From Liolophura sinensis (lineage: Eukaryota > Mollusca > Polyplacophora > Chitonida > Chitonidae): a DNA stretch of 64,000 bases. The stretch covers positions 31,629,732 to 31,693,731 of the forward strand of contig NC_088304.1 of assembly GCF_032854445.1 (NCBI RefSeq). The letters are read 5' to 3'. The notes beneath the pieces are model-generated. The model was not told where the DNA came from. It was given only the letters and a program-made list of their open reading frames with translations, and did not search any database. The translations under genes were made by a program, and so were the position numbers. Shown one piece after another: positions 34,676 through 45,659 of this stretch; the first letter of the stretch is position 1; each line of letters starts with the position of its first letter.

Positions 34676-35628
34676 AGACAAAAGGGGTGCCAGTCTATAT
34701 AGTCACTGATTTCAAATGAGTATCAAACTGACGGCAAATGCGCCTGTGTTTTGAAAAGATGAAACATTCGTTGGTAGCGGTCTTCCACAATGACACATTT
34801 CTCACCATGAAATGAACACTGCTGCCAAGTGTGCTTTACATACCATCTGTGACACACTGGTTAGTACATAGAATCTTGCTGTGATGTGACTGTCTTCACC
34901 GGGAATGAAATACAAAACTGCAAATCATTCGCGATATACTGATAACATATGTTTAACCTTTCTGTGACATCATGGCTTTTGGCAAGGATGGAATGAAATT
35001 AACAATGTCGCGAGACATTCTGTTTACACCTGACGTGTGATATCTCTCCACTCATTTTTGTCAGTGCAGGCAACATCCCATTTTATAAAAGACTTGTCCG
35101 CACTATTTATGTCACCAAAGGGAGTAAAACATGAGATTTATAGTCATGGATCGTCTTCCTTATAATATATGTCATATGAAAATGGTCGAAGGTTATAGAA
35201 CATGTGAGACTGTATTTCCAGTTGGTCTAACATGGCACATAACCCACGGACTCTTAAAAACTCCTTACAAGAAGTTGATTTATAGTTTCCAAGTATGTAA
35301 GAAAAAGATGCCTGAGAACATTCAGGTCTGTTTTCAAACCTCTTCCTAAATAATTCAGGTTATAGTATTTTTTGTCTTTTGTTTTAAGTGCTACCATGAG
35401 AAAGCGAGGGGAACTGTGTAATGATTATTACTGAATGAAAAAAGCTTGACAGAAATTTCATAAATCTCAAGCAAACTTGTCATGCATATCAAAAGACTAA
35501 ACACATTTAAAGACATAAACACAGCAAAATTTCAACAGACTTGCTCTGAATTACCTCCCTTATTATACGACAGCCAATTTAACGTAACCCAAGATTAGTT
35601 TTTGAGACATGAAACCTCGCCTCTTGAT
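34676..35628. other. Spacer with a small dispersed repeat
   Basis: The sequence at about 35270-35335 (TTGATTTATAGTTTCCAAGT, AGAACATTCAGGTCTGTTTT) recurs at 39668-39715 and 40018-40095. Otherwise nothing recognised. Confidence 0.45.
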
Positions 35629-36010
35629 GGAAAAGACGTCTAAATATCAAAGTAGGCATCACTAAATACACCACTTTAGAAACTATACATAAGTATACTT
35701 TCATTTATTTTTTAGATTTTTATGAAAAGAGTTAAATGCCTGCAAACATTTAAATTCTAAGACGGGCTTTATGGACCATACTATCAGAGGTTAGGAACTC
35801 CAATGTCACAGTAAGATTTTTCCACATCTAATCACAACACTTGATGTTGGAATAACTCTTTACATCAATGAGTGAAATCATATTCCCAAAATTCCTTTCT
35901 TCTGGTGAACACAACACGATAATAAAAGTGACGTGACATCAGAGTTCCTAGATACAGTCAGTATGGTTCATAAAGCCCACCATAGTTTTCAAATATCTGA
36001 ATGCCTTTCA
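35629..36010 (-). mobile_element. Foldback MITE-like element, family M3 (copy 2, inverted)
   Basis: Reverse-complement match to 31650-32045. It has the same internal inverted arms (GGGCTTTATGGACCATACTA against GTATGGTTCATAAAGCCCAC). Together the two copies form an inverted pair with a 3.6-kb spacer. Confidence 0.7.
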
Positions 36011-36315
36011 ACACTCCTTTCAAAAATTAATCAAATTATTTTTATGTATAGTTTTCAGTTGCTTGTATGATGAACTTTACTTCATATTTTAGCTTTCGTT
36101 TACTTTAAAACATGCAGTATGCTGGTTATATCACGACGGTGACAACTGTTTTCAAGGCAACAGAATGTAAAAAACAACATGATATCAGTCTTGGAGAGTC
36201 ATATGAATGTCAAAAGATCAATATTTTCAAAGAAAGAAAGTCTATATTTTCAGATTAACAGTTCGCTAAAACTTAAATTAGGGCCAGTACCTTAAAATAA
36301 CCTTCCAATGGATTT

Positions 36316-36350
36316 ACAAAATACATAACGTTAATCCTGGGCTTTCCAAA
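36316..36350 (-). repeat. 35-bp block shared with 31613-31647
   Basis: ACAAAATACATAACGTTAAT followed by CCTGGGCTTTCCAAA is the inverted copy of the block at 31613. Here it lies about 310 bp beyond the M3 element, whereas there it touches it. Confidence 0.8.
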
Positions 36351-36789
36351 TATGTTCACAAAATTAGAATGGCGCCTTAGCTCCTACACTTCTGAATAGC
36401 CATTTCCTGAGGTGCCACCTAGCCACTGCTTACTCCTAAAAACACACTTTGTTGAAGAGGTGAAGAGGAGAGTGACCTCAAGGGAGGTAATTAGGTGCAG
36501 CCCTCTTAATGGGCAGCAAAAAAACAGCTAAGCATCACTTATTGAGCAAGGAGAAAGACCAGCTCAAAAACTGTAACCAAAACAGTTTTCACCTCTTTTA
36601 ATAGGATTTTGTTGAAATCTTTTCCATATACATTCAAATGTGTGAAATGTCATGAGGGGGTCTACGAACCATATTTTACCTGTGTTACATTGCATGTATA
36701 TGTATATCAAACACGCAAATTATCCTATTATGGGCATTCAGCTCTTATTTCCTGCTGTTTGATTGGATGATATTAAAGAGCACTGAAAT

Positions 36790-37122
36790 GAGTGAGTGAG
36801 TGCTTGGGGTTTAACGTCGTACTTGACAATTTTTCAGTCATCTGGCGATGAAGGAATCCTTGGAGTGCATGTAATGTGCCTCTTTGTGGCAGGACGGATT
36901 TCCAATGCTCTCTTATCTAGTGCTACCTTACCGAAGGCAAGTAAGCTGGCCTCGCCCGAGCCACTATACTGATACGGGTCAACCAGTCATTGCACTATAC
37001 CCTTTACGCTGAACATCAAGCGAGGAAGTTACTTCCTCCTTTTAAGGTCTTAGGTGTGACTCCCACCCAGGATTGACCTGGACCTACCGGTCTGAAGCAG
37101 ACATTCTACCAACTGTGCTATC
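36790..37122 (-). mobile_element. SINE-B copy with 12-bp target-site duplication
   Basis: Reverse orientation: GCTTGGGGTTTAACGTCGTA, TTTTTCAGTCATCTGGCGAT, GTGCCTCTTTGTGGCAGG, GATACGGGTCAACCAGTCAT, AAGGTCTTAGGTGTGACTCC and a tRNA-like head whose complement reads CAGGATTGACCTGGACC / ACCAACTGTGCTATCGAGC. GAGCACTGAAAT occurs at 36778-36789 and 37123-37134. Confidence 0.92.
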
Positions 37123-37213
37123 GAGCACTGAAATCAGTTGGAAGTAAAATTTTGCACTCTTGATCCTGAAGAGAAGCTGACACAGAGAAAGGCTTGGAAA
37201 CGAAAAGCCTTAC

Positions 37214-37346
37214 TTGGGTATGCGTCTGCTCTGGTATCAATTCAGAAGTGAAGCAGTTCTGTAGCTGTACAGGAGCAACACCAAATATCATGTACAGACA
37301 GAGTAACACACGGCAAAGGCCATCCCATAAATATGACCCAGCATTA
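37214..37346 (-). CDS. Candidate internal exon, function unknown
   Basis: The only candidate here with both splice sites: acceptor CTGTTTTTGTATGCCTGTCAG and donor ACCCAA then GTAAGG on the minus strand. The 133-bp exon is open as one base plus 44 codons. Its peptide starts NAGSYLWDGLCRVLL, continues CLYMIFGVAPVQLQNC and ends SELIPEQTHTQ, suggesting a hydrophobic helix followed by polar sequence. The open frame extends beyond both splice sites (110 codons). Family not recognised. It lies directly next to the SINE-B copy. Confidence 0.28.
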
Positions 37347-38024
37347 CTGACAGGCATACAAAAACAGTGGAGGTAAAAATTTAACGAGGTATATTTTTGC
37401 CATTTATCCCAGACAGAATTAAGGTTGACATGGCAACAAGAGTTGTGCATATAATATGGTTAACTGACAGAGAAAGGCAAATCCCTACTGAACACCCTAA
37501 AGTGGCACCTTATTTTCTTTAGACAAATCAAGTTCATGAAAGCTAGGTCAGGTCAGGTCTGGAACGTCACGATTTTTTTTAAGCCTTTGGCAGACAGGAT
37601 GGAATTAAAACATAAAAAGTTTTCATTCAAGAAAACAATGATAGAGAAAGAAAAATTCTGTTAACACCTGCAGCATTCCTTAAATGTACTTATGCGCATC
37701 AAAATCTAGCACAGCGTTGCTAATGACAAACTGTCGCTGCAATTAGAGCTTCCCACGCTGCCAGGCAACTGGACTCTATGGCCCTGAAAAATAAATCTCC
37801 ACCCTGTTTTTGTATTTCTGTTAAAATGATGGTGAGCATCACATCTGAGGTTAACTGGCACCTGTGACAGGCTAAGGCTTGGTTTGACAGGCTGGGAAGT
37901 TTTGTTATGCAGAACTATAACACTGTCGTATAAACCACTGTACACTTTGCTAAGTATCTCATAATCTGCCATCAAACATCCACAGGAAAGAAAAAAAACC
38001 AGATCCAGTCGGACTTGATTTATT
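37347..38024. other. Spacer
   Basis: An 89-codon minus-strand frame at 37706-37975 has no recognised motif. Nothing else seen. Confidence 0.4.
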
Positions 38025-38137
38025 TATTACATCCGCCTTATTTATCACATCCGCCTTATTTATCACATCCACCTTATTTATCACATCCGCCTTATTTATC
38101 ACATCCACCTTATTTATCACATCCCCTTATTTATCAC
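38025..38137. repeat. Tandem array, 18-bp unit
   Basis: About six copies of CTTATTTATCACATCCGC with G/A alternation in the last CCGCC/CCACC triplet. Encodes HPPYLS in one frame by chance. Confidence 0.96.
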
Positions 38138-38310
38138 AACCACCATGGAATTATGTTTTTGCTGGCATTAACGAGCAATTCACAGAAAAGGACATTCATG
38201 GGTTTGGATGAATTTTAGTGCACAAGTCGGCAGTAATTCTGCCATAGACCCATCCATTTAAATTTTGGGGGTGGTTGGGACATAGGAATTTTTTAAACAA
38301 TTCAGCACGT

Positions 38311-38342
38311 GGGGTGGGGTGGGGGGGGGGGGGGGGGGGGGG
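38311..38342 (+). repeat. Poly-G tract (G22 after GGGGTGGGGT)
   Basis: An uninterrupted run of 22 G follows two GGGG runs. Strong G-quadruplex potential and a likely length-variable or error-prone site. Confidence 0.9.
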
Positions 38343-39567
38343 TGATTTGTGCACTATGATAGATGTGTGGTCTCAGAATGCCTTTTTGTTTGACCAGACA
38401 TTTTATGTTGTATTATTAGTAACATGGTCACTCACTGACATGATATACCATGTACAGTAGCCCTAATACAAGGGTTATAATTACTAACACCATATAATTC
38501 CGTATCCTGTCCCAGAGTAATGAGGATACGGGAATAAAACACATCCATCGCATGGCCGTTGCTGCACGATGAAAAAATGGGGTATTCTGTCTGATGCAAG
38601 ATGATTAAGAATACATGAAATATTCCACAACAGTTATAAACTGCTTTTGACACCTAGTCCTACCTGGGTGCATTGATAACAATGAAGAAGTCGGGGATCA
38701 ACCACGTGTGATGTCATAATGTGGTTACAGGTAAAACACAATAACTGACTGGCTCATACATACACATATACACATATATAAGCATGCATATCCAAACATT
38801 CCAGTGTAATACCACTTACATTATCTGAAATAAAAGAGGTAGTCACGTCACAAAGAACCTGGCAAGAGGTTGGAAAAGCTTGTGAAACATTTTACATTTC
38901 TGGTGAGATGCCTCGACATTATTATAATGGCCATCAGGAACAGTAACACCTCATACTTCAAACCCATAGACCACACAGCCAGAAAGGGCTCATGTGGATT
39001 TGGACCACAAAATCTTCAATGGTGAAAGGCTACAGTAGACTTTGTGCTTGCTATAGATGCAGTCAAACGGTCAAAACGCCATATTAAAAGCAGGTCTATA
39101 CAAGTAACTAGGCACTTTTCATAAAATTCCCTTGAGCCGTTTGAAAACAACGTGGACCGAATGCACAGACCTGATCATTACCAGAGAACAGACTTAATTT
39201 GGCAGAAAGAGACTAGCTGATGACATCCGGCTAGGGCGAACCTCAAAGACAGGCATGTCACACAAACATCAGTGTGAGCTCTGAAGCTGAGGTCTTAATA
39301 AGGTAGGAGAACCTGCCAGGAGAAAGTATTCGGGCGTTAAGCCTTGTACTATCAGATAGCTTTATAGATTAGACTCACAATGGTAGTGTTTTAGTTGAAT
39401 GCCATGCGAAGGATGATGTACAGCAGCGTACAAATAACAACATGTATGGCGCAACCCAAGGGAAATGCATTCACTGAACTAAAACCTTTGTTGTGCTAAA
39501 AAAAAAAGGTCTTTTGGGATAAAGTTTATCAATAACTTCCATCAACGTTAGACTGACTCAGCATGGA
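38343..39567. other. Spacer
   Basis: No recognised gene or repeat. Confidence 0.4.
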
Positions 39568-39825
39568 TTGAACATCTACATAGAGAAGTGCAATTTTGCC
39601 CCTACACTGACTTTTAATACATGTAAAACGTCCTTCAAAGCCAGCAAAAAAACAGACGTTTCATACGTACAAAATTACGTCACAGATCAAAAACTGATTT
39701 ATAGCGTTACCAAGCAAGGAACAAGAAAAATCCCAGTAGGAACGCCACAGCTATCAGGTTTACTAAATACATCCTTATGAGAAAACTAGTAACAAAGCAC
39801 CTGGGAGTATGTTTATAGTAATGTT
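39568..39825 (+). repeat. Unclassified dispersed repeat DR4
   Basis: AAAAACTGATTTATAGCGTT is shared with 40018 and 35270, and AGTAACAAAGCACCTGGGAG TATGTTTATAG (39788-39820) with 45350-45385. Class unknown. Confidence 0.4.
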
Positions 39826-39836
39826 AAAATGCATGG

Positions 39837-39999
39837 ATTTATTTATTTTATTTGATTCGTGTTTTACGTTGTACTCAAGAATACTTCACTTATACGACGG
39901 CGGCCAGCATTATGGTGGAAGGAAACTGAACAGAGCCCGGAGGAAACCCACGCAATCTGCAGGTTTGCTGCCAGACCTTCCCGCGTACGGCCGGGGATA
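39837..39999 (-). mobile_element. SINE-A copy, truncated
   Basis: TTTATTTTATTTGATTCGTG tail, TATACGACGGCGGCCAGCAT TATGGTGG, GAGCCCGGAGGAAACCC and TTCCCGCGTACGGCCGGGGA. The head is missing; DR4-type sequence follows directly. Confidence 0.9.
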
Positions 40000-40410
40000 C
40001 AATGCATCAAGAGTCAAGTATCAAAAACTGATCTATACCGTTACCGTGCATGTCAGAAAAGAAGAGCTGCATGTGGACATTCAGGTGTGTTTTCACTTTT
40101 TTCCTGAATTAACTAAGCTTTTATAATTTGTTATGGTTGCTTTTAAGAGTGCACACCTCCTCAACACAGAGTTAGCCAGTTAGTTGTGCACCGATCAGAG
40201 TGAACCAGTGAAATAAACTAACAAGGCTACCAAAGATGTCCCTTGTACCAGACATTTGAATGCAAAACTTCAGCTCAATACTTTTTAAATAGTTACCTGA
40301 ATATGGATTCTACTACACAAAAACAATGTGACGGTCATGAATTTCTTGATTTATGGTAATTCAAACAGAGCATTAACAAACAAAGATTCCCCCTGTGTGA
40401 TAGAGCTTTA

Positions 40411-41263
40411 GCTGCGTGCAAAACCTCAGCTCAATACACGAGACACCATCCATAACATATACCTTAGCAATGATTCTATTAGACGCATTACACCATGTTG
40501 TGAAATTTGTAACTTACACTACTGAATTCGGCCCAGAGCCTGGCACATCACCCCCATGTTTAATACTGTGCTTACCTGCATGCAAAACCTCAGCTCAATA
40601 CACGAGACACCTCCCATAACATATACCTTAGCATTGATTCTATTAGACACAAGACACCGTGTTGTGAAATTTGTAACTCACCCTACTGAATTCGGCCCAG
40701 AGCCTGGCACATCACCCCCATGTTTAATACTGTGCTTACCTGCATGCAAAACCTCAGCTCAATACACGAGACACCATCCATAACATATACCTTAGCATTG
40801 ATTCTATTAGACACAAGACACCTTGTTGTGAAATTTGTAACTCACCCTACTGAATTCGGCCCAGAGCCTGGCACATCACCCCCATGTTTAATACTGTGCT
40901 TACCTGCATGCAAAACCTCAGCTCAATACACGAGACACCATCCATAACATATACCTTAGCACTGATTCTATTAGACGCATTACACCATGATGTGAAATTT
41001 GTAACTTACCCTACTGAATTCGGCCCAGAGCCTGGCACATCACCCCCATGTTTAATACTGTGCTTACCTGCATGCAAAACCTCAGCTCAATACACGAGAC
41101 ACCATCCATAACATATACCTTAGCACTGATTCTATTAGACGCAATACACCATGTTGTGAAATTTGTAACTCACGCTACTGAATTCAGCCCAGAGCCTGGC
41201 ACATCACTCCCATGTTTAATACTGTGCTTACCTGCATGCAAAACCTCAGCTCAATACATTACT
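40411..41263. repeat. Tandem array, 164-bp unit, about five copies
   Basis: Copies start near 40413, 40571, 40735, 40899 and 41063 with GCATGCAAAACCTCAGCTCA, and carry CCATAACATATACCTTAGCA, TGAATTCGGCCCAGAGCCTG and CATGTTTAATACTGTGCTTA. The units are very similar. Identical 75-codon open frames at 164-bp spacing are not conserved genes. The unit core derives from the dispersed repeat DR3 (see 26340-26722 and about 40255-40400). Confidence 0.97.
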
Positions 41264-41300
41264 TGCAGTAATCTATGAGATACCACACCTAACATTTACT

Positions 41301-41689
41301 TTAAGGGCAAAGACAATTCTAAAATGAAGTATATGTCAGATGAAACACCAGTAAAGCTGTCCAGGAAAACAACTGGATCCATTTTTTAACTAATTTTGCT
41401 AACCAAGTAAAATAGGGCTAAAAGATCAGATTCTATGGTGGTCTGCTGTGACGCAGAAAGATCTATATGTATATGCATTTTGCATGATGAAATGTAGCGG
41501 TGTTACGTAGCAATGAGATGATACTGATCCCATTGTGGTCAGTAAAGGCCCCCACAGAATAGAATATTCAAATTCATTTTACTAGGTTAAAAAATTGTCA
41601 AAAAAAATAAACTCAACTATTTTCCTAGACAGGTTTTAACGATCTTTCATCTGAGACACACTTCATTTTAGTGTTTTCTTTGCCTTTAA
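41301..41689. mobile_element. MITE-like element, family M1 (copy 2)
   Basis: Bounded by TTAA on both sides, 389 bp. Left end TTAAGGGCAAAGACAATTCT, right end GTGTTTTCTTTGCCTTTAA. The interior matches 5251-5642 along its length (AGATCTATATGTATA, GTGGTCAGTAAAGGCCCCCA CAGAATA, AACTCAACTATTTTCCT). No transposase encoded. Confidence 0.75.
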
Positions 41690-41718
41690 CACTGCTTTCT
41701 CAATATCAGTGAATGTCA

Positions 41719-41797
41719 TCACAGATTCTCGTTGTATGACATTTGCTGTGCCTGTAATTTGTAATTCTTTGTAGCACTACTTGGGACATCCTTTTTT
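41719..41797 (-). CDS. Candidate short terminal exon, function unknown
   Basis: Minus-strand acceptor CTCTTCAATGTTAAATTTGCAG, then one base plus 25 codons ending in two consecutive TGA stops. The peptide reads KKDVPSSATKNYK then LQAQQMSYNENL. A second frame is open too. Short and unrecognised; low confidence. Confidence 0.15.
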
Positions 41798-41929
41798 CTG
41801 CAAATTTAACATTGAAGAGACAGATGAACAATAAAATCTTGACACCCAGCCAAAACAAAATGGCCTGAAAAAGGGCTAGACACTTTCCCACATTCCTGGC
41901 TATAAACTCCCTGATGGCCACTCGCCATG

Positions 41930-42760
41930 CAATACTGCCACATGCAACAGAGATCTCACTCTTATAATTCTACACATCTTTCTTGGGCATCCAGTTTTAT
42001 TCCAGTATTAATGACAAAGTGACAATGCCTGGAATATTTATCTAAATTAATCCAATAAACACTCTGAGAAACTGTTCCTCGGGGAAACTATTCAGTTCTC
42101 TGTATAATTGCTAAAATGTGTACACAGTGCCATCATCAATTAATATACTCATGTATTAAACAGCGCCTGATACCCCTGTGGTACAATTCTGTGTCTGCTT
42201 GAAACCCAAACAGTCTCTTGGCACACGTATTAATTCTTGTTAAAGATGTTATTTCATTTCCATACGATATGCAAGGGTCATACAAATGCTGTCACCTACA
42301 AACTATGGACATTGGTATTCAAGGTCAAGCACCAAGGTCAAGCCAAGGTCACACTGTATATTCTGAATTTGGATCACATATCACACCGCTTCCTGAACAA
42401 ATGGTCTTCTGAATACAGGCTGGACCAAGTTTGAAAACAACAAAACAGCTCAAATACAACTGGAAAGATCTCTCCTCGAAACGCCTGGAATCAGGTTGTA
42501 CAAAATTTCACTACCCGAAATAAACAGTTCCTTTTAAAATGAATTGAATTATTTTTGTAAAACAAGATTGCCTTTTCACAAGACATATTGGAACAGTTAG
42601 TTTCCAGCAAAGAAAATAAAAGCAATTTCCTCTCGTATCCAAGCCCTTCTGTTAGAATGCATGAAGATAAATAACAGTGTCATCTTAGTATATGTACCTA
42701 TTGGTACACTGCATTGCAGAAATATTTAAGATTTTCAATATTCAACAATTAATTTTTTCA
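41930..42760. other. AT-rich spacer
   Basis: Two overlapping 64/65-codon frames at 42218-42434 include short AAGGTCAAG repeats. No supported gene. Confidence 0.4.
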
Positions 42761-42761
42761 A

Positions 42762-42815
42762 TTATTTGATTGCAGTTTTATCCTGTATTCAAGAATTCTT
42801 CATTCATATGAAGGC
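42762..42815 (-). mobile_element. SINE-A tail fragment
   Basis: TTATTTGATTGCAGTTTTAT CCTGTATTCAAGAATTCTTC. It directly abuts the M2 element. Confidence 0.6.
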
Positions 42816-42819
42816 ACTG

Positions 42820-43031
42820 TAATTCTTCAACCTTTCCCATGTTTGCAAGATGTTTATTCGAGCATATTCTAATGGCATTATTCTGCGTGAACTGATAAAA
42901 TTACACCGTCTGTGATTAGCCCTGAAATTGGCTAATCCAACTAATGTAGTTTTGTCTCAGAAATATGATTATAAATGTGCTTAAAATTCACTGAAAGTTG
43001 CTCTTTCATATGCGAAAAGGTGGAGAAATTA
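42820..43031. mobile_element. MITE-like element, family M2 (copy 4, best preserved)
   Basis: Ends TAATTCTTCAACCTTTCCCA and GCGAAAAGGTGGAGAAATTA are inverted repeats. Interior ACTGATAAAATTACACCGTC and AACTAATGTAGTTTTGTCTC. 212 bp, no coding capacity. Confidence 0.78.
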
Positions 43032-43599
43032 GGGTGGTAAGATTTATGGGCTGAAGAAGCCAGAACTGAGGAAATCCCAACATTAAGTCAGGTACCTTCT
43101 GCTTTAAAGCTGAAGCAAGACTAACAGGACATAGACTTGCATGCTTCCACTTGAATACACCGCCAGACCAATTGTGTAGGACTTCAGAGGTCGAAGTAGT
43201 TACTGATCAAAACACAAAACAAACCAGATGTAATGCTTCACAGATTGTTCAGTGAAGTAGTTGTTGACACGTGCTAACCCTGTGCTAAATGTCAAACGTT
43301 TACTAGAGTATTAATAGTTTTCAATACTTATTGGCATACTCTGGAATTTTTCGCCTGAAGATGGCTGTCACTTTTGTGAGTGCTGGATACCTGGGTGCCT
43401 ATCAATTAACATTTGGCAAATTACTGACAAAATTTTCCACGTGGCATACGGAATGGCACGCCTTCCTTTTGGTGGAAAAGAAGTGGTCCATTGAACATCT
43501 GAAGTCTGTGCACAAACTTAACGGGCACTAGCTGCTACCAGCTTATACACCAGTTACAGTGTCACCTTATAGGGTCAATTTTCACAAATTTTGCCTCTG
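43032..43599. other. Spacer
   Basis: A 66-codon plus-strand frame at 43331-43531 is unrecognised. Confidence 0.4.
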
Positions 43600-43800
43600 A
43601 CTAACTTGCCCAGTTTTTCTGATTCAGAGAGTTCTACTGATTCTAGAAATGTGTGTTGACGTTTGCTGGAAACATGGTATGACATTCTACTGAAAAATTG
43701 TAAGTTTCAGCACAGAAAATATTATTTTGTGATATTTATTTGCCTCTAAAAATGGTCTCTTGTGGGCAAAATTTTGGGTCATTCAGGGTACCTCTGATTA
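43600..43800 (+). repeat. Dispersed repeat DR1 (plus copy)
   Basis: GTTTGCTGGAAACATGGTAT GACATTCTACTG, ATATTTATTTGCCTCTAAAA ATGG and CAAAATTTTGGGTCATTCAG match 63538-63665. The adjacent 137-bp array carries the same GGTCATTTAGGGTA end. Confidence 0.65.
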
Positions 43801-43828
43801 GGTGTCAAACTGAAACTGCCACCAAAGA

Positions 43829-44376
43829 AGGACAATGAAAATCCAAGCTTTTTTGTGGGTGAAATTTATGTCATTTAGGGTAGGCCACTTTCTGGAATTG
43901 TCAGCATGCCAGGGAGGCCTAGCACTGGTAAAGCCAATGCCCATGCAACCAAACCCCGCAAACTCCAGCAAATGAAAATCCAAGCTGTTTTGTGGGTGAA
44001 TTTTAGGTCATTTAGGGCAGGCCACTTTCTGGAATTGTCAGCATGCCAGGGAGGCCTAGCACTGGTAAAGCCAATGCCCATGCAACCAAACCCCGCAAAC
44101 TCCAGCAAATGAAAATCCAAGCTCTTTTGTGGGTGAAATTTAGGTCATTTAGGATAGGCCACTTTCTGGAACTGTCAGCATGCCGGGAAGGCCTAGCACT
44201 GGTAAAGCCAATGCCCATGCAACCAAACCCCGCAAACTCCAGCAAATGAAAATCCAAGCTCTTTTGTGGGTGAAATTTATGTCATTTAGGGTAGGCCACT
44301 TTCTGGAACTGTCAGCATGCCAGGGAGGCCTAGCACTGGTAAAGCCAATGCCCATGCAACCAAACCCCGCACACTG
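43829..44376. repeat. Tandem array, 137-bp unit, four copies
   Basis: Units carry AATGAAAATCCAAGCTCTTT, GTGGGTGAAATTTAGGTCAT, GGCCACTTTCTGGAATTGTC and CAAACCCCGCAAACTCCAGC. Copies are nearly identical. Similar open frames on both strands at 137-bp spacing reflect the repeat. The final copy continues into unique sequence at CCCCGCACACTG. Confidence 0.97.
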
Positions 44377-45659
44377 TATGGCCAAGCTGCACCATGTGGC
44401 TTTATTTATGTTCCAACCATTCACATGGAAACCATGGACAGGGCCCTAACTATAATCACTTCAATTCTAGACGACATTTGGGCTCCCAAACTGTTGGCTG
44501 CCCAAACTAGACAAGCTGTATTAAAACTAACAAGTAAATTAAACAAAACTATGATGGTTCACCTATATAAAGTTTTCATACAAATTTCTTTCATTCATAC
44601 GACTTATACCTTAAATAAAAGAGCTACATTTAAGGTTAAATATAAAACTGTCTACAGATTCTGTCCCCAGCACTTGTTGTTTGAGTATTTTAATAGTTGA
44701 ACATCGAAGGCTTAAAAGTCTCCTATATGACACCATTTGAATAGATTACATACGTCACTGTCCTTAGCTTTGCCCAGTAGCTCTCCACTTTCAGTAGCTT
44801 GCTGCCACTCATGTAGGCATCTTGTGATTTTTTACAGAGCCTGAAACCCAAGATTGTCGCGATATACGCATGCATTTAGCCGAGACTTTCATTTAAGGTA
44901 GAGGTTGTATAAATCAGTTATTTTCGTTTAAAAGATCATTTTGAGACGGATTATTGAAATTTCTTTATGTACAATCACAATGTCACTTCAGAACCTTCCA
45001 TGTTTTTCTAGATATAGCCCTGATGGCATCAACAAGGAGCAAGAAAATCTACATAATCTATGCATCTAAACAGACATCGTATACCAGCCGTCAACCAATA
45101 AGGACGTTCCAGGTCAATAATTGCAAGGCCAATTCCCAAAACAACATATACCACAAATCAACTAAAAAAGTGTATACAGATATGACAATGGGACGAAATC
45201 ATCCAAAGAGAAGCAGTCAACAAGTTTCAATGATGTTAGAAAGATGTATGAGTGAAATCAGTATTCAGACCGTGTACCAGAAAGTCCCTGCATCTGCATG
45301 CCACGCCCATCAGTTTTTGTTACTGTAACATACAACCATACTGTGAAGTCAGTAACAAGGCACCTTGGAGTATGTTTGTACCACTGTTAGACAGAGTCAA
45401 GTATATTCACGTGTATCACATGTACATTTACTTTCATTCATCACAGAGCATTCATCATCTATATTCTGAACTCACCTCCTGATGAGTTTATTTGTTCATG
45501 TGTTTAGCAAATATCATTATCCAATCAATAATACATTTCATCGGTACACTTTGTATCCATGTAGCCAAGAGAAATATTGATGACAACAAACATACTACTC
45601 TTACATTCAGTGCAATCTACAAAACCATACCGCAGTATTTTAAAATGAATTGACGCACA
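44377..45659. other. Spacer
   Basis: Open frames at 44317-44700 (starting in the array) and 44954-45328 have no recognised motifs. DR4-like sequence at 45350-45385. Confidence 0.4.

Noticed and set aside
7773-37122. tRNA genes at SINE heads (A- and B-box sequences)
   Set aside because: They are followed by SINE bodies and tails, and a cloverleaf acceptor stem is not evident.
40556-41278. Four near-identical 75-codon proteins
   Set aside because: They are spaced exactly by the 164-bp repeat unit, lack independent start context and overlap each other.
43798-44449. Series of 68-91-codon frames on both strands
   Set aside because: Shadows of the 137-bp tandem repeat.
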